In this document: positions 1 to 8,192 of the stretch, piece after piece | How the letters are laid out: each line of letters begins with the position of its first letter | Position numbering within the stretch: position 1 is the stretch's first letter | From: a bacterium | Lineage (GTDB): Bacteria; Hydrogenedentota; Hydrogenedentia; Hydrogenedentiales; SLHB01 | Direction of reading: 5' to 3' | DNA length: 10,007 nucleotides | Assembly: GCA_024231375.1 (NCBI GenBank) | Contig: JAAEQP010001080.1 | Span: 1-10,007, forward strand | Position numbers and translations under genes: made by a program | The notes under the pieces: model-generated | Databases searched by the model: none | What the model was told of the DNA's origin: nothing | The model's input: only the letters and a program-made list of their open reading frames with translations

Positions 1-953
1 GGGGGAGGATCGCCCGTGTCGCACACCCCCTTGATGCAGTGTTCGCAGCGTGGGTGGAACGGACACCCCGGCGGTTGCGTAAACGGGTCCGGCACGGACC
101 CCTCAATGGAGGCCAGGCGTTCCGTGTTGCCCTTGCCGATATGGGGAATCGAGTTCAACAGGCCCGTTGTATACGGATGGAGGGGGTTGTCGAAGAGGTC
201 CACGGTCGGACCCTGTTCAACGATCAACCCCAGATACATGACCGCGACTTCATCGGCCGTTTCCGCTACCACACCGAGATCGTGTGTGATCATGACGACC
301 GACATGCCCAGTTCGCGCTGCAAACGCTCAATGAGATTCAGAATCTGCGCCTGGATCGTCACGTCCAGGGCCGTCGACGGTTCATCGGCGATGAGCAATC
401 GCGGGTTGCACGACAGGGCCATGGCGATCATGCAGCGCTGCCGCAAACCGCCCGACAATTCATAGGTGTATGCATCCACGCGGCGTTCGGCGATGGGCAC
501 GCCCACCAGCTTCAACATCTCGATGGCTCGGTCCCGCGCTTCCTTCTTGGACACGCGTTGGTGCAAGCGAACGGTCTCGATAATCTGGTTTCCGATGGTA
601 TGCACCGGCGACAGCGACGCCATGGGTTCCTGGAAGATCATGGAGATGTCCGCGCCGCGGATGGCGCGGAGTTCACGGGCATTGGCCTTGAAGGCTGTCA
701 GATTGATGGGTTGCGCGTCGTGACTGCCTTCGCGCGGCGCCAGCCGGATTTCGCCCGACACGATCTCCGCCCGGCTCGGCAGGATGCGCATCATGGCCTT
801 GGCGGTGATGCTCTTGCCGCATCCGCTTTCGCCCACGATGCCCAGGCACCGGTTCTTGGGGATGCTCAGCGTCACCCCGTTCACCGCGTTCACGATGCCT
901 TCCTTCAGATGGAAGCGCACCCGCAGGTCTTTGATTTCGATTAGGTTCTGCAC
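1..953 (-). CDS. Peptide ABC transporter ATP-binding protein, OppD/DppD type (3' end cut by window edge)
   Basis: This is the cytoplasmic ATPase that powers peptide import through the two permeases encoded just upstream. Reading the complement from a GTG at 953 gives 317 codons without a stop, running off the left edge. The motifs are complete: Walker A GESGCGKS (41-48), Q-loop Q108 (FQEP), signature LSGGLRQR (167-174, usually LSGGMRQR), Walker B LLIADEP (186-192) and switch H224 (ITHD). The tail has the OppD/DppD oligopeptide C-terminal pattern, with four cysteines at 297, 303, 306 and 311 ([16 protein letters not shown]); related OppD/DppD proteins use such cysteines to bind an Fe-S cluster. 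Little of the family's usual length is missing. The start is 27 nt after the OppC stop, in the same frame; the ATG at 973 is out of frame. A GGGG lies 6 nt before the GTG. A partner OppF-type ATPase would be expected beyond the left edge. Confidence 0.93.
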   Translation of the reverse strand, partial: MQNLIEIKDLRVRFHLKEGIVNAVNGVTLSIPKNRCLGIVGESGCGKSITAKAMMRILPSRAEIVSGEIRLAPREGSHDAQPINLTAFKANARELRAIRGADISMIFQEPMASLSPVHTIGNQIIETVRLHQRVSKKEARDRAIEMLKLVGVPIAERRVDAYTYELSGGLRQRCMIAMALSCNPRLLIADEPSTALDVTIQAQILNLIERLQRELGMSVVMITHDLGVVAETADEVAVMYLGLIVEQGPTVDLFDNPLHPYTTGLLNSIPHIGKGNTERLASIEGSVPDPFTQPPGCPFHPRCEHCIKGVCDTGDPP

Positions 954-980
954 GTCAATCCCCGGCGTTTCATACCGTCG

Positions 981-2228
981 TCAATGGGAGTACGGGTCCG
1001 CGGCATCCCGCAACCCGTCGCCCATGAAGTTGAACATCAGCACCGTCACAATCACGAACGCAATCGGCCAAAGCAGCCACGGGTAGTACACGATGGCTTG
1101 CGCGTTCTGCGCATCTTGAAGCAGCACGCCCCAGCTAACGGTCGGTGGCCGCAATCCCAAACGCAGGAAACTCAACGACGTCTCCGCCATCACCATCCCC
1201 GGAATGGCCAATGTTACGCTGACAATCAGGTGACTCAGAAATCCGGGAATGAGGTGCCGCATGAGGATGGAGAATTCTTTCACCCCTGCCACCTGGGCCG
1301 CCATGGCATAGTCTTCCTCGCGCAACGATAGAATCTTTCCGCGTACCACGCGGGCCAGGCCCGTCCACCCGATGAGTGCGAGGATGAGCGTCATGCAGAA
1401 ATACACGCGCACCTGCGACCAGGTCGCCGGCATGGCGGCCGACAAGGCCAGCCACAAAGGAATCGAAGGGAATGACCGCAGAATCTCGATGATGCGCTGG
1501 ATGAAAACATCCAGCCTGCCGCCGTAGTACCCCGAAATGCCACCGATCACCACGCCCAACACCAGACTCATGAACACGCCCACCAGGCCGATGGATAACG
1601 AAATCCGGCTTCCGTACAGAATTCGGCTGAACAGATCGCGGCCCAGGATGTCGGCGCCCATCAGGTAGAGCAATGTGTCCGGGTCGCGTTCCTGCTTGAT
1701 GGTGGCCAACTGCGGATTCGGGGTCAGGTCAAGGCCCTTCGCCGCATCCGGGTCGGTGGGCGTCTTGTTCAGCGCCGCCTCCCGGTCCAGGCCGATGAAA
1801 TGGCGATCCATGGGGATGAGCGCCCACAGTTTGTAGGGGTCGCCTTTCACGAAGAAGGAGATAGGGATCCGGCGCGTCCGGTCGCTCACATACACCCGCC
1901 GGAGCGTGTCGGGGTCCACTTGCTGCACCTGGGGGTACACGAAGGGCCAGTGCATCGACCCTTCATGAAACAGATGGACCCGTTGCGGGGGCGCGAAACT
2001 ATGGCCCGCGGACCGCAGACTCGGGTTGTGAGGGGCCAGAAACTCGCAGAACACGGCCACCAGGTACAACAGCACCAGCACCATGGCGCTCGCCACCGCC
2101 AGCCGGTGATCGAGGAACTTCCACCACATGAGGCGCCACTGCGACGCCATGAACAGTTGCTCGTCCGCGGTCGCCCCCTTCGCCGCCTCGGCGCGCGTGT
2201 TCTTCTCTTCGGTCTTATCGGTTTTCAT
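981..2228 (-). CDS. Peptide ABC transporter permease, OppC/DppC type, with long extracytoplasmic insertion
   Basis: Inner-membrane permease of 415 residues, pairing with the OppB-type subunit. It begins with a soluble charged N-terminus, then the OppC_N-like motif WRLMWWKFLDHRLA (31-44) and TM1 (about 43-64). A hydrophilic stretch of roughly 140 residues (65-205) follows before the BPD_transp_1 core with TM2 at about 211-233. The ATPase-docking EAA loop is at 306-329 (DYAMAAQVAGVKEF...RHLIPG), and the C-terminus has the family's FNFMGDGLRDAADP. OppC/DppC proteins are usually about 290-310 residues, so the extra length is almost all the TM1-TM2 loop, which should face the binding protein. Similar long OppC-like proteins occur with 600-residue binding proteins in other bacteria (from memory). 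The start ATG is 3 nt after the OppB stop, with GAGGGGAAG as ribosome binding site inside the end of oppB, so translation is probably coupled. Confidence 0.95.
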   Translation of the reverse strand: MKTDKTEEKNTRAEAAKGATADEQLFMASQWRLMWWKFLDHRLAVASAMVLVLLYLVAVFCEFLAPHNPSLRSAGHSFAPPQRVHLFHEGSMHWPFVYPQVQQVDPDTLRRVYVSDRTRRIPISFFVKGDPYKLWALIPMDRHFIGLDREAALNKTPTDPDAAKGLDLTPNPQLATIKQERDPDTLLYLMGADILGRDLFSRILYGSRISLSIGLVGVFMSLVLGVVIGGISGYYGGRLDVFIQRIIEILRSFPSIPLWLALSAAMPATWSQVRVYFCMTLILALIGWTGLARVVRGKILSLREEDYAMAAQVAGVKEFSILMRHLIPGFLSHLIVSVTLAIPGMVMAETSLSFLRLGLRPPTVSWGVLLQDAQNAQAIVYYPWLLWPIAFVIVTVLMFNFMGDGLRDAADPYSH

Positions 2229-2231
2229 CGT

Positions 2232-3221
2232 CTACTTCCCCTCGAACCGGATGCGCGGGTCGACCCACGCCAGCAGAATGTCGGAAATCAACGTGCCGAT
2301 GACCGTCAACAGGCTCAACATCATGACGCACGTCCCGGCCAGATACATGTCCTGTTCCATGAGTGCTCGCAGCATCAGGGGACCCAGCGTCGGCAAGCTC
2401 AACACCATCGATACGATGACACCGCCCGATACCAATGCCGGCAGCATCCAGCCGATAGTGCTGACCATGGGGTTGATCGCCACCCGGACCGGATACTTCA
2501 CCAGGAGGCGCCATTCCGAAAGGCCCTTTGATCGCGCCGTCACCACGTAGGGCATCTCCAACTGGTCGAGAAGATTCGCGCGCATGGTGCGGATCATGCC
2601 AGCCGTGCCCGAAACCCCCAGAATCACCAGGGGCACCCACATGTGCTTGGCCAAGTCCACGATGCGTGCCCACGACCAGGGCGCCGTCACGTACTCGTCC
2701 GAGAACAGGCCGCCAATGCTGATATCGAAGTACTCGAGCGACACGTACATCAACAGGAGCGCCAGCGTGAACTGGGGAGTGGCCATGCCGATGAATCCAA
2801 AGAACGTGAATACGTAGTCCGACAGCTTGTACTGGTGTGTGGCCGAATAGATGCCGATGGGGATGGCCACGATCCACACCAGAACGATGCTGCACAGCGA
2901 GATGGCCACCGACAATCCGAGCCGTTCCCAGATGAGTTCCGTAACGGGCTTGTTCTCCGCAAACGACTGACCGAAATCGCCGCGCACCACGCCGCCGATC
3001 CACATGAAATACTGCACGGGCAAGGGTTTGTCCAAGCCATACCGTTGCCGCAACGAGGCGACCTCGGCCTCGTTGATGTCTTCGCCGGTCTGCTGGAGGT
3101 TGGCGATGTAGGTGGTCAGGTAATCGCCTGGCGGGAGCTGGATGATCGTGAACGTGATGACCGATATCACGAGCAACGTCGGGATCATCAACAGGACCCG
3201 TCGTATGATGAAGGTCAACAT
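2232..3221 (-). CDS. Peptide ABC transporter permease, OppB/DppB type
   Basis: Inner-membrane permease of 329 residues, a normal length for the family. The N-terminus MLTFIIRRVLLMIPTLLVIS is the typical OppB/DppB start with TM1 (8-28), followed by the periplasmic segment with LRQRYGLDKPLPVQY (57-71) and GDFGQSF (81-87), which are family hallmarks. Further membrane segments lie near 103-125, 137-160, 194-212, 252-275 and 295-318. The EAA docking loop is at about 225-250 (YVVTARSKGLSEW...KYPVRVAINP), and the protein ends DPRIRFEGK (family usual DPR-x-R). It should form a heterodimer with the OppC-type protein encoded 3 nt downstream. The start ATG has AAGGTG a few bases upstream, and the gap from the preceding binding-protein gene is 40 nt with no terminator visible, so both genes are likely on one transcript. 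Confidence 0.96.
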   Translation of the reverse strand: MLTFIIRRVLLMIPTLLVISVITFTIIQLPPGDYLTTYIANLQQTGEDINEAEVASLRQRYGLDKPLPVQYFMWIGGVVRGDFGQSFAENKPVTELIWERLGLSVAISLCSIVLVWIVAIPIGIYSATHQYKLSDYVFTFFGFIGMATPQFTLALLLMYVSLEYFDISIGGLFSDEYVTAPWSWARIVDLAKHMWVPLVILGVSGTAGMIRTMRANLLDQLEMPYVVTARSKGLSEWRLLVKYPVRVAINPMVSTIGWMLPALVSGGVIVSMVLSLPTLGPLMLRALMEQDMYLAGTCVMMLSLLTVIGTLISDILLAWVDPRIRFEGK

Positions 3222-3261
3222 TCCATCACCTTTTCAACCATGATTCTCACAAGACGTGGCC

Positions 3262-5151
3262 TCATTCCTCGCCATCCTTCGGTCGGCTGTCCGCACCTTC
3301 CATGTAGAACTGCTCGATTCCAATGTACCCCGGGGCCATGATGCGGTAATCGTGGATGATCGATTCCGGCACGTTCCGGAAGTTGTTCTTCACGATAGTC
3401 AGCAGGTCCTGTCGGCAGATGCCGATGGTGTAGCACTCTTCGGCCCATTGGCCCAGGATCTTCCGGGCGTACATCGTCTTCTGCTGTTCCGCGTCCGGGC
3501 CATGTACCGAACAGAGCGCATTGTACCAGTCGACCAGCCGCTGGAACGACGGTGGCGGTTGCACACCCATCGTGTCCTTTCCGTTCGAGGCCACGTACCG
3601 CCCGTAGAGAGGGCAGAAGTAGCTGCTCGACCGCCACGGCACATACCAGACCGGGTCCGACACCCAATGGAGGCCCGACGTCGAATAGGCCCAGAAATCG
3701 CTGTTCCCGTTGCATACCTGGAGCCGGCTCAGGGTCACGGCATCCTGTTTCACCACGAAGTCCAGTCCCACCTCGCGGAAATACTCGCTTACCAGTTGCC
3801 ACAGTTCCGAACTCGTGCCCGATTCCGACGGAAATACGTTGAGCATCTGGCGGAAGGGGGATCCGTCCGGTAAGGTGCGCATGCCGTTCGGGCCGCGGGG
3901 GAGGCCGACTCGATCCAAGAGTTCATTCGCCCGGACCGGGTCGTATCCCAGGTAATCCCTGTCGTATTCCGGCAAGTAGTAGGGGTCATAAGGCGACGCC
4001 ACCCCGCGCGACGGGACGGCCATGTTCGAAAAGAGCAGGAAGATCAGCTCTTCGCGGTTGATGGCCAGCGATAAAGCGATGCGGAAGTCCCGGTTCGTCA
4101 GGATCTCCTTCATGACGGGATCTTTGCTGCACTGGTTGAGATACAGGACCACCGTGCCGGGCTGGGCATCGCGGATCACCCGGAATTCGCCCTTCTTGCG
4201 GCCCTCCATGAAGAGCGGATAACTCGTCGCATCGATGCGCCGGGCCTGGAAGTCCACCTCGCCCGACATGGCCTTCATCGTCACCACTTCGCTGTTCTGC
4301 ACGTCGCGGAAGGCGATTTCATCGATGTAGGGCAGTTGGTTGCCCTCCGGGTCCACCTTCCAGTAGTAGGGGTTGCGCACGGCGACCATCCGCGGCGCCG
4401 GCGGCGGCACGCTCAGTACAAAGGGCCGGTGCGACGGGCATTCGGGGTTCTCGTTCTGATTCGCCTTCAGATGGAACAGCTTGGACCAGTGATCGAATCC
4501 GCGTTCACGCGCCTGCTCCAGCAGTTCCTCTTCGTCCCGGTACGCCGCATGGAACTGGGACATGTAGTGCTTCGGCATGGCCATCGTCGTGCTGTAAAAG
4601 GCCAGGATCTCGAGGAATATGCTGTAGGGCGTGCTGAATCGGAACTCCAGGGTATGGGCGTCCGGGGCGTTGAACGCTGCCGGTTCTCCCGCCGTCTTCA
4701 GCCACGACGGCCAGACCGGGCACAGGTCCTTCGAGCTGTAGAAGTCGTCGAAGGTGAACGCGTAGTCCTCCGACGTCAGGGGGGCGCCGTCCGACCAGCG
4801 CAGTCCCTTCCGAAGATGGAACGTGTAGGTCTTCCCCTCGTCCGACACCTCCCACGACTCGGCCAGACCCGGCACAATCTGCTTACCCGTGCGGTCCCAT
4901 CGCACAAGCGGCTCGTAGCCCATGCGCGAGGTCAGCATCAGGTCGCGGCCGCCCATCGACAGTCTGCGCCACGTGCCGCCGTAGGTGCCGATTTCTTCGA
5001 CCGGCTCCACCACCAGCGGATTCTCCGGCAGGCGATCTTCGACTGGCGGCAGTTCGTCCGCGGCGACCCGTTCAGCCAGGATAGGGGCCTCTTGATAGGC
5101 GCTTGCCGTCGCACACAGGACCACGCCAACGGCAATGATGGCGCCGCGCAT
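3262..5151 (-). CDS. Extracellular solute-binding protein family 5 (OppA/DppA type), second of a tandem pair
   Basis: Periplasmic receptor that would deliver peptides or another oligomeric solute to the OppB/OppC permease. It is 629 residues from this ATG, longer than the 500-540 of classical OppA/DppA. MRGAIIAVGVVLCATASA is a signal peptide with a type I cleavage site (ATASA|YQE); the Cys has no proper lipobox. The SBP_bac_5 signature is present near 97-132 (AESWEVSDEGKTYTFHLRKG, then WSDGAPLTSEDY). GTYGGTWRRL near 55-64 and the C-terminal WAEECYTIGICRQDLLTIV are shared almost residue for residue with the upstream paralogue. The start is uncertain. A TTG at 5178, preceded by AAAAGGG at 5-6 nt, would add nine residues (MPERLTCRL) and a more normal basic n-region, while the ATG at 5151 has no clear ribosome binding site. 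A possible own promoter lies at 5243-5272. The ligand cannot be read from sequence. Confidence 0.93.
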   Translation of the reverse strand: MRGAIIAVGVVLCATASAYQEAPILAERVAADELPPVEDRLPENPLVVEPVEEIGTYGGTWRRLSMGGRDLMLTSRMGYEPLVRWDRTGKQIVPGLAESWEVSDEGKTYTFHLRKGLRWSDGAPLTSEDYAFTFDDFYSSKDLCPVWPSWLKTAGEPAAFNAPDAHTLEFRFSTPYSIFLEILAFYSTTMAMPKHYMSQFHAAYRDEEELLEQARERGFDHWSKLFHLKANQNENPECPSHRPFVLSVPPPAPRMVAVRNPYYWKVDPEGNQLPYIDEIAFRDVQNSEVVTMKAMSGEVDFQARRIDATSYPLFMEGRKKGEFRVIRDAQPGTVVLYLNQCSKDPVMKEILTNRDFRIALSLAINREELIFLLFSNMAVPSRGVASPYDPYYLPEYDRDYLGYDPVRANELLDRVGLPRGPNGMRTLPDGSPFRQMLNVFPSESGTSSELWQLVSEYFREVGLDFVVKQDAVTLSRLQVCNGNSDFWAYSTSGLHWVSDPVWYVPWRSSSYFCPLYGRYVASNGKDTMGVQPPPSFQRLVDWYNALCSVHGPDAEQQKTMYARKILGQWAEECYTIGICRQDLLTIVKNNFRNVPESIIHDYRIMAPGYIGIEQFYMEGADSRPKDGEE

Positions 5152-5242
5152 CAAACGACATGTCAATCTCTCGGGCAAAGCAGTCCCTTTTCGATCATTC
5201 CGTGAACCGTGACCCCGCGAAGTTCGTTTCGGAAGGAGGCAC

Positions 5243-5272
5243 AGTATGTCGTCTTTTCCGACCAAACGTCAA
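5243..5272 (-). promoter_or_regulatory. Candidate internal promoter upstream of the second binding-protein gene
   Basis: On the minus strand TTGACG (5272-5267) and CATACT (5248-5243) are separated by 18 nt, matching the sigma70 consensus at 5/6 and 4/6 positions. The pair lies directly after the stop of the upstream paralogue and 65-92 nt before the candidate starts of the second one. It could let the second binding protein and the permease/ATPase genes be expressed apart from the first. It is seen by eye only; no terminator precedes it, so read-through from upstream is also likely. Confidence 0.35.
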
Positions 5273-5278
5273 ATCCGG

Positions 5279-7201
5279 TCACTCCCCATCCACGATGTAG
5301 AACTGCTCGATCCCAATGTACCCCGGCGTGAACAGACGCCAGTCGTGGATAATCCTATCCGGCACGTTCCTGAACTTGTCCGCCACGATGGTCAGCAGCT
5401 CCTGGCGGCAGATTCCGATGACATAGCATTCGTCCGCCCAGCGCCCCAGTATTTGGCGGCCCAACTCCAGTTTTCGCGGCGGAATGGGCCCCGAGCCATC
5501 GTCCACAATCATGTCCATTTCCGCATACCAGTCCAGCATTTCCTGCCACTCTGGGGCGGGTGGCACGCCCATTTCGTCCTTGCCGTCCGACGCCACGTAC
5601 CGTCCGTACAGCGGCGCGAAATAGCTGCTGGCCTGGAAGGGAAGATGCCATTTGGGGTCCATCACCCAGAGCATCCCCGGCTGCTGGTAGGCCCAGAAAT
5701 CGCTGTTCCCGTTGCAGATCTGGATGACGCTGAGGTTCACGGAGTCCAGTTTAATGATGAAATCCAGGCCCACCTCGCGGAAATACTCCGCCACCAGTTG
5801 CCACAACTCCGTGCTCGTGCCCGCTTCGGACGGATACACGTACAGCATCTGACGGAACGGTTCCCCGCTTGGCAGTCGACGCATCCCGTTCGCGCCCCGC
5901 TTCATGCCGATGCCGTCCAGCAAGGCGCTGGCACGGGCCGGGTCGTAGCTCAAGTACTTCTCATCGTATGCCGGAAGGTAATACGGATCGTCGGGGCAGA
6001 CCACGCCGCGCGAGGCTTTGGCCATCTGCGAGTAGAGCAGGAAGATCAGTTCGTCGCGGTTGATGGCCAGCGACAAGGCGATACGGAAGTCCCGGTTCTG
6101 GAGCAGTTCGCGCAGTTCCGGGTCCTTGCTGCATTGGTTGATGTAGAGGCATACCGTGTCCGGGGCGATGTCGCGCATTACGCGATACCCCCGCGCCTCC
6201 GCGTTCTGCATGAACAGGGGATAGGCGGACGCGTCGATGCGGCGCGCCTGGAAGTCCACTTCGCCCGACATGGCCTTCATCGTCACCACTTCGTTGTTCT
6301 GCACGTCCGTAAAGGCGATTTCGTCGATGTAGGGAAGTTGATTCCCGGCCGTGTCCACTTTCCAGTAGTAGGGATTGCGGACCGCCACCATCCGGCTCGA
6401 AGGGGGCGGGGTCTTAATCTTGAAGGGACGCCAGGTCGGCATGTCCGGGTTCCGGTTCAGGTCCGCCCGGTCCCAAAACAGCTTGCGCACCTGGTCGAAA
6501 CCCCGCTCATCCAGCATGGCCTGCAACGTGTCCGGGTCGGCGTAGGTCGGATGAAATTGCGACAAATAGTGCTTCGGCAAGGGCATGTAGTTGCCCTGGT
6601 AGGCCATCTTTCCCAGAAACGTCCCGTAGGGCGCCTTGAACCGGAACACCACCGTGCAGTCGTCCGGCGCCGACACGTCCGCGTTCTCTCCGCCCAGCTT
6701 CAGCCACTGGGGCCACGTCGTGGAGAGTTCCTTCTCATCCAACACGTCCTTGAAGTGAAACATGAAGTCCGCCGACGTGAGCGGGGCGCCATCGGACCAC
6801 CGCAATCCCCGGCGCAGGTGAAACACGAAGGTACGGCCGTCGTCGAGGATCTCCCACCTCTCGGCGAGTCCCGGTTCGACGCCTTGCCCGTCGCGGGTCC
6901 AATGGACCAGCGGATCGTAGCCCATGCGTGAGTTCATCTGGATATCGCGGCTGCCCAACGACAGACGCCGCCACGTGCCGCCGTAAGTGCCGATGGATTC
7001 GACGGGCTCTACGACGAGCGGATTCTCGGGAAGGCGCTCTTCCACAGGTGGCAATGTGCCCGCCGCCACCTGCTCCGCAAGCATGGGCGATTCCTGGTAC
7101 GCGCCCGCTGCCGACACCACACACAGTGCCAGCGCCGCAAGGCATCCCACCCGGAGCACGCTCCGAAGCCTCGTCTGAATCACAATGGTTGCGTCAGTCA
7201 T
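5279..7201 (-). CDS. Extracellular solute-binding protein family 5 (OppA/DppA type), first of a tandem pair
   Basis: Exported receptor for a peptide-type ABC importer, 640 residues from the ATG at 7201. The N-terminus has a basic n-region (TRLRSVLR), a hydrophobic core (VGCLAALALCVVSA) and a type I site (AAGA|YQE at about residue 34). The LALC cysteine lacks the small residue expected at -1 of a lipobox. The SBP_bac_5 signature is near 112-146 (LAERWEILDDGRTFVFHLRR, then WSDGAPLTSADF). It is plainly a paralogue of the next gene: both mature proteins start YQE-P and share LPENPLVVEPVE, GTYGGTWRRL, EVVTMKAMSGEVDFQARRID and GYIGIEQFY. An in-frame start 26 codons upstream (7279) would put a hydrophilic extension before the signal peptide and is disfavoured. 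AGGCGAG lies a few bases before the ATG. It is 97 nt downstream of the hydrolase gene, with no clear terminator between them. Confidence 0.94.
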   Translation of the reverse strand: MTDATIVIQTRLRSVLRVGCLAALALCVVSAAGAYQESPMLAEQVAAGTLPPVEERLPENPLVVEPVESIGTYGGTWRRLSLGSRDIQMNSRMGYDPLVHWTRDGQGVEPGLAERWEILDDGRTFVFHLRRGLRWSDGAPLTSADFMFHFKDVLDEKELSTTWPQWLKLGGENADVSAPDDCTVVFRFKAPYGTFLGKMAYQGNYMPLPKHYLSQFHPTYADPDTLQAMLDERGFDQVRKLFWDRADLNRNPDMPTWRPFKIKTPPPSSRMVAVRNPYYWKVDTAGNQLPYIDEIAFTDVQNNEVVTMKAMSGEVDFQARRIDASAYPLFMQNAEARGYRVMRDIAPDTVCLYINQCSKDPELRELLQNRDFRIALSLAINRDELIFLLYSQMAKASRGVVCPDDPYYLPAYDEKYLSYDPARASALLDGIGMKRGANGMRRLPSGEPFRQMLYVYPSEAGTSTELWQLVAEYFREVGLDFIIKLDSVNLSVIQICNGNSDFWAYQQPGMLWVMDPKWHLPFQASSYFAPLYGRYVASDGKDEMGVPPAPEWQEMLDWYAEMDMIVDDGSGPIPPRKLELGRQILGRWADECYVIGICRQELLTIVADKFRNVPDRIIHDWRLFTPGYIGIEQFYIVDGE

Positions 7202-7298
7202 ACGTCTCGCCTGTCTGGTAGAACGGGCAGATGCCGCCCCTTGAATCGCACCGGGAAGAACCGAAGCGCGGGAACCCACCCGGCACCGGGGCGTCCCG

Positions 7299-8159
7299 TC
7301 ATACTCCCCCTGCGCCCAATTGAATGGACAACCCCTCTCGCGCCATCACGCTTCCGGGAAATTCCTGCACCAATGCCTCGCCAATGTCGTCGAGGAAATC
7401 GTCGTCATGCAACGGATCGTGATGGAAGATCACGAGTTGCCGGACTCCCGCGGCCTTGGCCATCTTCACGGCTTCCTGCCACGTGGAATGCCCCCATCCC
7501 ACCTTGCTCGACTCAGTGGAATGGTACTCATCGTCCGTGTACGTGCCGTCGTAGACCACCACGTCCGCGTTCCGCGCCAACCGCAACACATTCTCGTCCA
7601 GCCGGTCGGGGTAGTGTTCGGTGTCCGTGATGTAGGCGGCTGCGTGGCCGTTGAAGTTCACTCGGTATCCCGCCGCGCCGCCGGGATGATTCAACGGCGC
7701 GCTTTCCACAACCACGGCGTCGTCAATCGTCACCGTTTCGCCCACTTCCAACGGTACAAAGTGGAGGGAAGCGTTCATCTCGCGCAAGGGGACCGGGAAA
7801 TGGGGGTCCCGCATCTGGTGGCTCAGCGACTGCTGCAACGTCACTTCCGCCGTCGACGGGTCATGGATATGGAACGTGTTACCTTCCACAAATGCCGGCT
7901 GGAAGAAGGGAAATCCCTGGATGTGGTCCCAATGGGTGTGGGTGAAGAACATGTGCGCCTCCACCGGCCCTTTCCGCGCCAAGTGGTTGCCCAGTACCCG
8001 CATCCCGGTGCCCCCGTCGAAGATGAGACGGCGCCCGCCGACCATCATCTCGACGCACGGCGTGTTGCCGCCGTGGCGTACCGTTCCGGATCCGGGGCAA
8101 GCAATGCTTCCGCGCACGCCCCAGAAATGCACCGTGAACTGGTTCGGCATCGTCTGCAT
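7299..8159 (-). CDS. Metallo-beta-lactamase-fold hydrolase, PhnP-like (COG1235-type)
   Basis: Probable soluble metal-dependent hydrolase of 286 residues, with no signal peptide. It opens with the subfamily hallmark HFWGVRGSIACPGSG and RHGGNTPCVE. The metal-binding motif is HTHWDH (positions 74-79 from this start), with a further His in LNHPGG (158), the bridging Asp in ITDTEH (179) and a C-terminal His in IFHHDP (246-247), so the dinuclear site looks intact. Known relatives include the cyclic-phosphate phosphodiesterase PhnP and cyclic-nucleotide phosphodiesterases, but most are uncharacterised; the substrate here is unknown and no phn genes are in view. Start choice: the ATG at 8159 follows AAGAGG by 3 nt, the ATG at 8150 by 12 nt, and a GTG at 8177 would sit inside a perfect hairpin and lacks a ribosome binding site. 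The gene lies 33 nt after the DAHP synthase stop, so co-transcription is likely. Confidence 0.9.
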   Translation of the reverse strand: MQTMPNQFTVHFWGVRGSIACPGSGTVRHGGNTPCVEMMVGGRRLIFDGGTGMRVLGNHLARKGPVEAHMFFTHTHWDHIQGFPFFQPAFVEGNTFHIHDPSTAEVTLQQSLSHQMRDPHFPVPLREMNASLHFVPLEVGETVTIDDAVVVESAPLNHPGGAAGYRVNFNGHAAAYITDTEHYPDRLDENVLRLARNADVVVYDGTYTDDEYHSTESSKVGWGHSTWQEAVKMAKAAGVRQLVIFHHDPLHDDDFLDDIGEALVQEFPGSVMAREGLSIQLGAGGV

Positions 8160-8168
8160 CGTCCTCTT

Positions 8169-8187
8169 GGTCCGCACGCGGCGGACC
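8169..8187 (-). other. Perfect intercistronic hairpin between DAHP synthase and hydrolase genes
   Basis: GGTCCGC and GCGGACC form a perfect 7-bp, GC-rich stem around a 5-nt loop. It fills the gap after the DAHP synthase stop and directly abuts the AAGAGG (8168-8163) used by the next gene. There is no T-run, so it is unlikely to be a classic terminator. It could stabilise a processed mRNA end or tune translation of the hydrolase. Confidence 0.55.
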
Positions 8188-8192
8188 GTTCA

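Noticed and set aside
39..944. 301-codon plus-strand open frame over the OppD gene
   Set aside because: Antisense shadow; the minus strand encodes complete ABC ATPase motifs over the same bases.
5246..6931. 561-codon plus-strand open frame with a strong GGAAGGAGG-like site before its ATG, antisense to the first binding protein
   Set aside because: It is the mirror frame of a well-supported gene in GC-rich DNA. The matching antisense frame over the paralogue is broken by stops, the product is His/Arg-rich with no recognisable motif, and the ribosome-site match can arise by chance.
3262..7201. Lipoprotein anchoring of the two binding proteins through the Cys in their signal peptides
   Set aside because: The residues before Cys (VVL-C and LAL-C) lack the small residue needed at -1, and clear type I sites follow (ATASA and AAGA before YQE).
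8169..8187. Rho-independent terminator between DAHP synthase and the hydrolase
   Set aside because: No T-run follows the stem on the minus strand (it is followed by AAGAGG), and the next gene starts at once.
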